Positions 1 to 5,432 of a stretch of 9,737 bases of DNA are shown one piece after another. Each line of letters starts with the position of its first letter. Position 1 is the stretch's first letter. The notes beneath the pieces are model-generated. The model was not told the origin of the DNA. It searched no databases and saw only the letters and a program-made list of their open reading frames with translations. The stretch comes from an uncultured Paracoccaceae bacterium (GTDB taxonomy: Bacteria; Pseudomonadota; Alphaproteobacteria; Rhodobacterales; Rhodobacteraceae): positions 1 to 9,737 of the forward strand of contig CALHST010000072.1 in assembly GCA_938038825.1 (NCBI GenBank). The letters are read 5' to 3'. The position numbers were made by a program, and so were the translations under genes.

Positions 1-619
1 GAAGACTTTCGATCGCCGCAGCACCCAAATCTGGATCCCGTGTCCCGTATTCTGACAAATAGAATACGATATGTGTCAGCTCGTATGCTGCTTTTTTGTT
101 GGGGATCGCAAAAGTGTCTGAGCGCGACAAGAACTGGTGCAAACGGGAACGCAAATTTGCATCTATTGCCCCAATGTTGCGTCGTGCCAATAATCGTTCC
201 GCCTCTGCGCGCTGCAAGTCTGACAGTTCGGCATCTGGCAAGCCTTGGTCCAAAGCCCATGCACACATGGCTTCGCCCTTGTTGCCCACAATCCCCAGAT
301 CCTCCAGATCCAAGCAGATCGACAAAAGAAAGCGATAATATTGCGGATATTCTGCCAAGCGCAGATCAATCGTCTCATAGACGGCGTCGTATTCAGGCAA
401 GATTTGCTCGCCCGGTTGCCCGGTGCTCAGTGCGATATTTAAGAACTCTGCGTTTTCCTTCAGCCAAAACACGTCATCGTCTCGACGCCGGTTTGATGCA
501 AACAAGGCTGCGTGCTGCCCCATCCGAACCGGACGGGGCTGGCCGCGCAAGCGAGGAGCCAAGGCAACCACGTTAGAAAAATCTGTGGTTGCCTCGGCGG
601 GGGCTTGGCCGAAAGACAT
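1..619 (-). CDS. Unrecognised protein coupled to the repeat protein (C-terminus off the left edge)
   Basis: This is an open frame of 206 codons with no stop before the window edge, so the protein is N-terminally complete and C-terminally truncated. The ATG at 619-617 lies two bases after the stop of the repeat-protein gene, and an AGGA ribosome-binding sequence lies 8 bases upstream, inside that gene's last codons. Translational coupling is therefore likely. The translation looks cytosolic and mostly helical: there is no signal peptide and no membrane segment. It begins MSFGQAPAEATTDF, contains the aromatic acidic stretch RLAEYPQYYRFLLSICLDLE (residues 87-106), and ends at the edge with YELTHIVFYLSEYG (179-192), whose His183 and flanking aromatics look like a functional site. 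I do not recognise the family. Its position suggests it acts on, binds or exports the repeat protein, but that is inference. Reality as a gene is well supported by the long open frame, the ribosome-binding site and the coupling. Confidence 0.8.
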   Translation of the reverse strand, partial: MSFGQAPAEATTDFSNVVALAPRLRGQPRPVRMGQHAALFASNRRRDDDVFWLKENAEFLNIALSTGQPGEQILPEYDAVYETIDLRLAEYPQYYRFLLSICLDLEDLGIVGNKGEAMCAWALDQGLPDAELSDLQRAEAERLLARRNIGAIDANLRSRLHQFLSRSDTFAIPNKKAAYELTHIVFYLSEYGTRDPDLGAAAIESL

Positions 620-621
620 CT

Positions 622-1371
622 TCAGGATCCTGACGAGAACAAGCCAGTGACATCACCAGCCGCATTAGCGCTGCTGGCAGACGGGGCAGAACCAGAGGAA
701 AACGTCCCAGTAGCATCCCCATTCAGGGCATCCGTTGTAGCCGCTGGTGCGGAACCCGACGAAAACATCTCGACCAGATCACCCTGATCTGTGTCCGAAG
801 CCGTGGGAGCAGAGCCAGAAGAAAACATCTCGACAGCATCGCCTGCCGAGGCATTCGTTTGCGATGGTGCGGAGCCGGACGAAAACATCTCGACCGCCTC
901 TCCAGCTTGTGTATTGCTCGCTGTGGGGGCCGATCCGGAAGAAAACATGTCGACCAGATCACCTGCATCCGTTTTCGACGCCATGGGCGCGGACCCAGAG
1001 GAAAATAGATTTACCAAGTCGCCTGCAACCGTGTCAGATGCGGTTGGTGCGGAGCCAGAGGAAAACATCTCGGCGCCTTCACCCAACAGTTGACTTGCGC
1101 TGAGGGTCGGTGCGGAACCCGACGAAAACATCTGAGTCAGATCGCCAGAGTGGATGTCAGACATGGCCGTTGGTGCGGAGCCTGACGAGAACATGTCGAG
1201 TGCATCACCGGTCCCTATGTCAGATGTCAGGGGCGCTGAACCTGATGAGAACATCTCAACACCCACGCCGCTTTCGAAGCTTGTCAGAGTGGTTTCGGTG
1301 ATGTGAGCGAATGTTGTTTTTGCAAGTGCAGTCATGGTCGTCTTTCCCAGTGAGGTTGTTGAAATCCCCAT
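622..1371 (-). CDS. Repeat protein with eleven FSSGS(AP) units; possible multi-core precursor peptide
   Basis: The 249-residue protein has two parts. Residues 1-39 are Thr/Ser-rich and unique. Residues 40-249 are eleven tandem units of 20-21 residues, roughly MFSSGSAPTASDTxxGDLVE. FSSGS is invariant in all eleven units and AP follows in the first ten; the last unit stops right after FSSGS. The tail of each unit varies but usually carries Gly-Asp or Gly-Glu about five residues before the next unit. There is no Cys, no evident signal peptide and no membrane segment, and the array is acidic. The ATG at 1371 lacks a clear Shine-Dalgarno. A second ATG at 1335 (MTALAKTT) has GGGAAAG six bases upstream and may be the true start, giving 237 residues. 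The gene is first in a minus-strand unit with the partner at 619. Possible roles are a precursor of modified peptides, a secreted or adhesive repeat protein, or a scaffold. Function is unknown; the coding call is strong because repeat codons differ synonymously. Confidence 0.85.
   Translation of the reverse strand: MGISTTSLGKTTMTALAKTTFAHITETTLTSFESGVGVEMFSSGSAPLTSDIGTGDALDMFSSGSAPTAMSDIHSGDLTQMFSSGSAPTLSASQLLGEGAEMFSSGSAPTASDTVAGDLVNLFSSGSAPMASKTDAGDLVDMFSSGSAPTASNTQAGEAVEMFSSGSAPSQTNASAGDAVEMFSSGSAPTASDTDQGDLVEMFSSGSAPAATTDALNGDATGTFSSGSAPSASSANAAGDVTGLFSSGS
625..1254 (-). repeat. Coding tandem repeat, 11 units of 60 or 63 bp
   Basis: Counting from the Met of the first unit, ten full units are 20,21,21,20,20,20,20,20,21,21 residues, followed by a six-residue remnant (LFSSGS). 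The first residue of a unit is Met in eight full units, Leu in the fifth and Thr in the tenth. The DNA is only partly conserved: the first FSSGS serine uses TCA, TCG, TCC and TCT in different units, and the glycine uses all four GGN codons. The length change is always a whole codon, placed in the variable linker. This is a protein-level repeat, not a CRISPR or an intergenic satellite. Confidence 0.93.
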
Positions 1372-1437
1372 TACGCTGCACCCGTTAAAGGCGAGTGGTT
1401 AAGAAATTTTTCCCTAATAAAGTGTTAAAGCGTCGAG

Positions 1438-1522
1438 TTATCCACATGAAATCCGGTTTGTATCTCATGAGCGTCACGTCTTGAACTGCGATGCACAACT
1501 TTAACAAGAATTGTTATCCACA
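1438..1522 (+). promoter_or_regulatory. Cluster of DnaA-box sequences in the divergent intergenic region
   Basis: The 277-bp gap between the repeat-protein gene (minus) and xth (plus) is AT-richer than its surroundings. It holds two exact copies of the DnaA box TTATCCACA on the same strand, at 1438-1446 and 1514-1522, plus a weaker match, CGATGCACA, at 1489-1497 (seven of nine against TTATNCACA). DnaA boxes control initiation or DnaA-dependent transcription in bacteria. No origin genes (dnaA, parA, hemE, rep) are nearby, so a DnaA-regulated promoter or a titration site is more likely than an origin. The motif matches are read directly; the function is inferred. Confidence 0.5.
1502..1516. promoter_or_regulatory. 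15-bp dyad, possible operator
   Basis: TAACAA and TTGTTA form a perfect six-base inverted repeat around the three-base centre GAA. The dyad overlaps the first three bases of the second DnaA box at 1514. It sits about 130 bp upstream of both divergent starts, so it could serve either promoter. No regulator can be assigned. The surrounding sequence contains several TTAA-type tracts, so a chance dyad is possible. Confidence 0.3.
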
Positions 1523-1648
1523 GATCGCCTTAAGATTGCAATGCAACCCATTCGGGTAATTGTTAAAAAAGGGTTACCAAAAATCACGCCTTGCTCGCGC
1601 TCTGTGCGGCACGATACACCGCTGATATCTGCGGTTGGAGGGGCCTAA

Positions 1649-2431
1649 ATGCGAATCGCCACGTTCAATATCAATGGAATCAAAGCCCGGGCGCAGGCGC
1701 TTCCCGACTGGTTGGACGAAGCGCAGCCCGATGTTGCCTTGCTGCAGGAAATCAAATCCGTGGATGAAGGTTTCCCGCGAGAGCTGTTCGAAGAGCGCGG
1801 CTATAACGTCGAAACGCACGGGCAAAAAGGCTTTAACGGCGTGGCGATCCTGTCAAAGCATCCATTGGAAGACGTCACGCGCGGATTGCCGGGCGATCCC
1901 GAAGACGAACAAGCGCGATATATTGAAGCCACAGTAGTGGGCGATACCCATGCGATCCGCCTGTGCGGGCTCTATTTGCCCAACGGCAATCCCTGTCCCG
2001 GTCCAAAATATGATTACAAACTGGCCTGGATGAAACGCCTGCAAACCCGCGCCGAAGAACTTTTGGCATCGGAAACACCGTTTTTGATGGCGGGTGATTA
2101 CAACATTATCCCCCAAGACGAAGACGCGCGCCGCCCAGAGGTCTGGCAAGAAGACGCGCTGGCCCGGCCCGAAAGCCGCGCCGCGTTCCGTCAACTGGTC
2201 AATCTGGGTTTAACCGATGCATTCCGCGCACGCGTATCGGGGCCGGAACACTATTCTTTCTGGGATTATCAGGCCGGTGCCTGGAACCGCGACGATGGGA
2301 TAAGGATCGACCACTTTTTGTTGTGCCCGCAATCTGCGGATTGGTTGACTGATGTGGGCATCGACAAAGACATTCGCGCCCGGGAAAAGCCGTCAGACCA
2401 TGTCCCTGTTTGGGTTGATCTCGCCCTTTGA
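1649..2431 (+). CDS. xth: Exodeoxyribonuclease III / AP endonuclease
   Basis: The 260-residue protein is the usual length for the ExoIII branch of the exonuclease-endonuclease-phosphatase fold. In base excision repair these enzymes cut DNA 5' to abasic sites and degrade 3' ends with Mg2+. The full set of motifs is visible: N7 in FNINGI, the metal-binding E34 in LQEIK, LYLPNG (108-113) followed by KYDYK (120-124), D150 and N152 in GDYN, FWDYQ, RIDH (219-222), and the catalytic pair D250-H251 in KPSDHVPV. GGAGGGG five bases upstream fixes the ATG at 1649. It is transcribed away from the repeat-protein gene and converges on bioY through a shared stem-loop. Nothing suggests truncation or loss of activity. 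Assignment to ExoIII rather than another EEP-fold enzyme is secure from these motifs; a regulatory link to the DnaA-box region upstream is only inferred. Confidence 0.97.
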   Translation: MRIATFNINGIKARAQALPDWLDEAQPDVALLQEIKSVDEGFPRELFEERGYNVETHGQKGFNGVAILSKHPLEDVTRGLPGDPEDEQARYIEATVVGDTHAIRLCGLYLPNGNPCPGPKYDYKLAWMKRLQTRAEELLASETPFLMAGDYNIIPQDEDARRPEVWQEDALARPESRAAFRQLVNLGLTDAFRARVSGPEHYSFWDYQAGAWNRDDGIRIDHFLLCPQSADWLTDVGIDKDIRAREKPSDHVPVWVDLAL

Positions 2432-2435
2432 CACG

Positions 2436-2461
2436 AAAAGGGCCGCCCCATTGGACGGCCC
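2436..2461 (-). terminator. Stem-loop terminator between xth and bioY
   Basis: Bases 2440-2448 and 2453-2461 form a nine-position GC-rich stem (GGGCCGCCC with GGACGGCCC, one C-A mismatch) closed by a four-base loop. Read on the minus strand, the stem is followed by TTTT at 2439-2436, so it fits a Rho-independent terminator for bioY. On the plus strand it starts 9 bases after the xth stop but has no T-run, so it would at most protect the xth mRNA end. Confidence 0.75.
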
Positions 2462-2483
2462 ACTTCCAGAATTGATCAAAAAT

Positions 2484-3071
2484 TTAGCGTGTCTGCAACG
2501 CACGATACGCGCCAGTCACGAGCAATGCAGCGATAACAGCTTTGACCGCGTCGCCAATCAAAAACGGTGCAATGAAGTGTGCCAAGTAATACGCACCAAA
2601 GTCTTGAGCGACCCAACCTGCGTCCATTCCAAACGCAGAGGCAACGACCATTGGCCATGCGATACCGGGTACATACAATAATGCCGAGGCCACGATGCAT
2701 ACCAAAGCGGTCAGGAAGACATTTTTCGTAAGGCCACGGTCTGCGGCGAAACCAACCAGCCACGCAAGCCCGACAAAGCCGACCAAAAAGCCCGCTGTTG
2801 GGCCAAAGAACGCGGCCCCGTTATTTGCGTTTGCGAAAACCGGCAATCCAATCGCCCCTTCAGCAAGGTACGCGATCAGTGTCACCGCACCAAGACGCGC
2901 GCCGAACGTCAGGCCAACAATCAAGATCGCAAGAGTTTGCAATGTCATTGGCACCGGAAGCATCGGGACGCTGATTTGCGCGGCTATCGCGATAAACAGC
3001 GATCCAGCTAGTACCAAAGTTGCTTGTTTAAGAAGGGTTTGTTGGCCAAAGGCCGCTTGAACCATAGTCAT
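2484..3071 (-). CDS. bioY: Biotin ECF transporter substrate-binding subunit BioY
   Basis: The 195-residue hydrophobic protein has about six membrane segments and the BioY signatures: VPMLPVPMTLQTLAI (35-49), YLAEGAIGLPVFA (68-80), FFGPTAGFLVGF (88-99) and FLIGDAVKAVIAALL (170-184). The D174/K177 region of the last helix matches where the family binds biotin. BioY captures biotin at the inner membrane, normally with the ATPase BioM and the coupling protein BioN; neither is in this window, so this is a solitary bioY here. The ATG at 3071 (MTMVQ) was chosen over an upstream in-frame ATG at 3134, because the added stretch (MLHCRKCGAEK) lies before the family's usual N-terminus and would cover the divergent promoter. 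An AGGA lies 11 bases before 3071, a little far; the ATG at 3065 is an alternative. No BioR-type TTATNNATAA operator was found upstream. Confidence 0.92.
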   Translation of the reverse strand: MTMVQAAFGQQTLLKQATLVLAGSLFIAIAAQISVPMLPVPMTLQTLAILIVGLTFGARLGAVTLIAYLAEGAIGLPVFANANNGAAFFGPTAGFLVGFVGLAWLVGFAADRGLTKNVFLTALVCIVASALLYVPGIAWPMVVASAFGMDAGWVAQDFGAYYLAHFIAPFLIGDAVKAVIAALLVTGAYRALQTR

Positions 3072-3133
3072 GTGTTCAGAATTCCTGTCTGCATATGTTG
3101 CTTTTTCTGCGCCGCATTTGCGGCAGTGCAGCA

Positions 3134-3844
3134 ATGGAAGTCAAGCAGCCCCTCTTGCGATTGCGCAAACAAACTGCCAAAGCGCTGGCCATGGCAAATC
3201 ATGAGACAAAAATCGCCTTGGTCACAGGCGCATCGCGTGGCTTAGGCGCCGCATTGGCCGAGGCTTTGGCCGCGAAATTCCACATCATCGCCGTTGGCCG
3301 CACCGTCGGCGCACTGGAAGAGTTGGACGATCGGATCAAGGCCAAAGCGGGCTCTGCCACTTTGGCGCCAATGGATGTAACGGACCCCGATGCCATGGCA
3401 ACCTTATGCCGGGGCATTCATGACCGATGGGGACATCTGGATCTGTGGATGCACGCGGCTGTTCACGCAGCCCCGCTGGCACCCACTTCGATGTTGGACG
3501 CAAAAGACGTTTCAAAATCCGTTTCTGCGAACATAACAGCGACAGCCACGCTCATCACCTATGTCTCGCCTTTGTTAGGGGCTGATGGCACGGCTGTGTT
3601 CTTTGATGACAGCCGATCCGGAGAAAAATTCTTTGGCAGCTATGGCGCAACAAAAGCTGCGCAGATTGCATTGGCACGCAGTTGGAAGGCAGAAACGGTA
3701 AAAACCGGCCCCAAGGTGCACATCGTTACGCCGCCAGCAATGCCAACCGCGACACGTGCCCGTTTCTTCCCCGGCGAAGATCGCAGCGCGCTGACAGATA
3801 TTCATCATGCTGCACAAGACGTGTTGAAGACCCTGAGTCTCTAG
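3134..3844 (+). CDS. Short-chain dehydrogenase/reductase, YciK-like, substrate unknown
   Basis: The 236-residue Rossmann-fold oxidoreductase carries the nucleotide-binding TGASRGLG at residues 31-38, MDVTD for the adenine site, Asn133 in SANITAT, and the catalytic Tyr170 and Lys174 in YGATK. The C-terminal VTPPAMPTATRARFFPGED resembles the PGxxxTxMRxxxFP region of YciK-type proteins. Two oddities stand out. The usual NNAG after strand 4 reads HAAVH, and the catalytic-serine segment reads FFDDSRS, so Ser160 must fill the role with a one- or two-residue shift. Activity on a typical alcohol or ketone is therefore uncertain. Starts are unclear: none of the ATGs at 3095, 3134 or 3191 has a Shine-Dalgarno. 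I chose 3134 because the codons from there look coding, but 3191 (MANHETKIALVTGAS) would give a compact SDR. It is divergent from bioY and lies 87 bp upstream of surE. Confidence 0.83.
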   Translation: MEVKQPLLRLRKQTAKALAMANHETKIALVTGASRGLGAALAEALAAKFHIIAVGRTVGALEELDDRIKAKAGSATLAPMDVTDPDAMATLCRGIHDRWGHLDLWMHAAVHAAPLAPTSMLDAKDVSKSVSANITATATLITYVSPLLGADGTAVFFDDSRSGEKFFGSYGATKAAQIALARSWKAETVKTGPKVHIVTPPAMPTATRARFFPGEDRSALTDIHHAAQDVLKTLSL

Positions 3845-3931
3845 GGACACATCACAACAGAAAACACTGCGCCTGCTTGCCGCGACCTGCACCCTCGCCT
3901 ATCACAAAACAAAGCAGCATAAGGGCGGGCC

Positions 3932-4714
3932 ATGCGCATTCTCATCACCAATGACGACGGCATTAACGCCCCCGGACTAAAGGTGCTGGAAGACATCGCG
4001 CAAGAGATTGCTGGCGCTGATGGCGAAGTCTGGACCGTCGCGCCTGCGTTTGAACAATCCGGCGTCGGTCACTGCATCAACTACACGAAACCAACCATGT
4101 TGTCCCAGATGGGCCCGCGCCGATTTGCTGCCGAAGGCTCCCCTGCCGATTGCGTGCTTGCCGGGGTCCACGACATCATGCCTCAAAGGCCCGATTTGGT
4201 GTTGTCGGGTGTGAACCGGGGCAATAATTCGGCTGAAAACACATTGTATTCCGGAACCATCGGTGCAGCCATCGAGGCCGCCTTGCAAGGGCTGCCCGCG
4301 ATCGCTTTGTCCCAGTACTATGGGTTGCTAAACCGCGATTTGGACAATCCGTTCGAAGCTGCAGCAGAACATGGGGCCACAGTGATCCGCGGCATCATGG
4401 ACGCTGGCTTTGATCTGACGGACGCCTACAGCCTCTTTTACAATGTTAATTTTCCACCCGTTCCAGCGGGCGATGTGCACGGTATTGTCGCCGCAACTCA
4501 AGGGCGTCGGCCCGGTGTGTATTTTGGTGCAGAACCGTTCACCTCTCCTTCAGGGCGCCGGTATTTGTGGATCAAAGGTGGAGATCAGCGGATTCCCGCC
4601 GAAGCCGGATCAGACGGTGCAGTCAATCTGGAAGGATCCATATCCGTAACACCAATGCGAGCGGACCTGACAGATCACGCGGCCCTGTCGCGCCTAGAAG
4701 CGGTCTTTTCATGA
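3932..4714 (+). CDS. surE: 5'-nucleotidase / survival protein SurE
   Basis: The 260-residue protein is a SurE-family metal-dependent phosphatase that removes phosphate from nucleoside monophosphates and is linked to stationary-phase survival. It starts MRILITNDDG, with the metal ligands D8 and D9. It then shows QSGVGH with S43, GSPADC (69-74), SGVNRGNN with N95, and YSGTIGAA (106-113); these make up the family's active site. The length is normal. AAGGGCGGG ends two bases before the ATG at 3932 and supports that start. Its stop overlaps the pcm start by four bases (ATGA), which implies translational coupling. surE followed by pcm is a conserved pair in many proteobacteria and supports both calls. 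No promoter is obvious in the 87 bp separating it from the SDR gene, so the SDR and surE may share a transcript. Confidence 0.97.
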   Translation: MRILITNDDGINAPGLKVLEDIAQEIAGADGEVWTVAPAFEQSGVGHCINYTKPTMLSQMGPRRFAAEGSPADCVLAGVHDIMPQRPDLVLSGVNRGNNSAENTLYSGTIGAAIEAALQGLPAIALSQYYGLLNRDLDNPFEAAAEHGATVIRGIMDAGFDLTDAYSLFYNVNFPPVPAGDVHGIVAATQGRRPGVYFGAEPFTSPSGRRYLWIKGGDQRIPAEAGSDGAVNLEGSISVTPMRADLTDHAALSRLEAVFS

Positions 4715-5352
4715 TGGATCTCGCAGAGCGTCAAATGCAGTTTCTGTTTGCTTTGCGTTCGCGTGGTGTCACGGATTCCCGTGTCTTGGGAGCGATGGAA
4801 AAAGTCGATCGGGGTCCCTTTGTGCGCGGCCTCTTTTCAGAACGCGCCTATGAGGACACACCACTTCCCATTTCCTGTGGACAAACGATTTCCCAACCGT
4901 CCATCGTTGGCCTTATGACTCAGGCCCTAAACGTGTCACCACGGGACAAAGTTCTCGAAGTGGGGACAGGTTCAGGCTATCAAGCGGCGATTTTGTCCCG
5001 GTTGGCCCGGCGGGTTTACACGGTCGAGCGTTATGATCGTTTGGTGCGCGAAGCCCAAGCCATTTTCGAACGGCTAGACATTACAAACATCACCACAATG
5101 GTGGGCGACGGATCACACGGTTTGCCCGAACAAGCCCCCTTTGATCGCATCCTTGTGACAGCGGCCGCAGAAGACCCGCCCGGCCCGCTCTTGGCGCAAT
5201 TGAAAATTGGCGGTATTATGGTTGTGCCGGTGGGCCAGTCAGATACGGTTCAAAGCCTTATCCGAGTGCGCAAAACTGAAGACGGCCTAGACTATGACGA
5301 GTTGTGCCCAGTACGCTTCGTGCCATTGCTGGAAGGTCTCGGCAAAGAATAA
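4711..5352 (+). CDS. pcm: Protein-L-isoaspartate O-methyltransferase
   Basis: The 213-residue enzyme transfers a methyl group from S-adenosylmethionine to isoaspartyl residues in aged proteins, the first step of their repair. The family motifs are all present: ISCGQTISQP (54-63), which holds the catalytic serine region, the SAM-binding loop VLEVGTGSGY (81-90), VERYDRL (105-111), GDGSHG (132-137), and DRILVTAAA followed by PVGQ (173-176). The frame is open further upstream inside surE, but homology begins at MMDLAERQ, and the ATG at 4711 overlaps the surE stop; the ATG at 4714 is an equally possible start. The enzyme is cytosolic and normal in length. Coupled expression with surE matches the usual pairing. 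There is nothing unusual in the catalytic residues. Confidence 0.97.
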   Translation: MMDLAERQMQFLFALRSRGVTDSRVLGAMEKVDRGPFVRGLFSERAYEDTPLPISCGQTISQPSIVGLMTQALNVSPRDKVLEVGTGSGYQAAILSRLARRVYTVERYDRLVREAQAIFERLDITNITTMVGDGSHGLPEQAPFDRILVTAAAEDPPGPLLAQLKIGGIMVVPVGQSDTVQSLIRVRKTEDGLDYDELCPVRFVPLLEGLGKE

Positions 5353-5383
5353 CACCACTCGTCACAGAGTGTGATATAAGACG

Positions 5384-5413
5384 TTTGGATCCAAAGCCCC
5401 AACAAATAGGGGC
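5384..5413. promoter_or_regulatory. Palindrome and hairpin in the pcm-nlpD leader
   Basis: The 80-bp gap before the lipoprotein gene holds a perfect 12-base palindrome, TTTGGATCCAAA (5384-5395). It is followed directly by a hairpin, GCCCC (5396-5400) with GGGGC (5409-5413) around an eight-base A-rich loop. A TATAAG at 5375-5380 could be a -10 element, but no good -35 is seen 17 bases upstream. These could be an operator and an mRNA leader structure ending 19 bases before the start codon, or chance. Confidence 0.3.
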
Positions 5414-5432
5414 ATGGTATGAGGACAAGCAG

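Noticed and set aside
46..68. Perfect inverted repeat CGTATTCT / AGAATACG with a seven-base loop.
   Set aside because: It lies inside the coding region of the partner gene, has no T-run, and a single 8-bp stem there is compatible with chance.
40..576. Plus-strand open frames over the left edge, including a 178-codon one.
   Set aside because: The minus strand is open throughout with plausible composition, a ribosome-binding site and coupling; the plus-strand product is Arg/Ser/Pro-rich and resembles no protein.
747..1103. Plus-strand open frames with repeated KTSRP- or EPEENIS-type peptides.
   Set aside because: They are antisense images of the minus-strand FSSGS repeats, which keep their peptide while codons vary; the plus-strand peptides do not show such constraint.
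625..1254. Regularly spaced 60-63-bp repeats that could be read as a CRISPR array.
   Set aside because: The repeats are in frame in a 249-codon open frame, vary synonymously, and differ by whole codons; spacers are similar to each other.
1372..1648. Replication origin.
   Set aside because: Two DnaA boxes are present, but there are no origin-linked genes, no repeated AT-rich 13-mers and no partition sites; DnaA-dependent regulation is simpler.
3111..3124. GCCGC-ATTT-GCGGC hairpin in the bioY/SDR gap as a biotin operator.
   Set aside because: It does not match known BioR or BirA operator patterns, and the stem is only five base pairs.
4567..4710. Longer N-terminus for PCM inside surE.
   Set aside because: This stretch is antiparallel in character to PCM homologues (Arg/Ser-rich), overlaps surE in another frame, and the ATGA overlap gives a normal start.
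5304..5432. Longer N-terminus for the NlpD-like protein.
   Set aside because: It would place 43 residues before a clear lipoprotein signal peptide; an AGGA supports the ATG at 5433.
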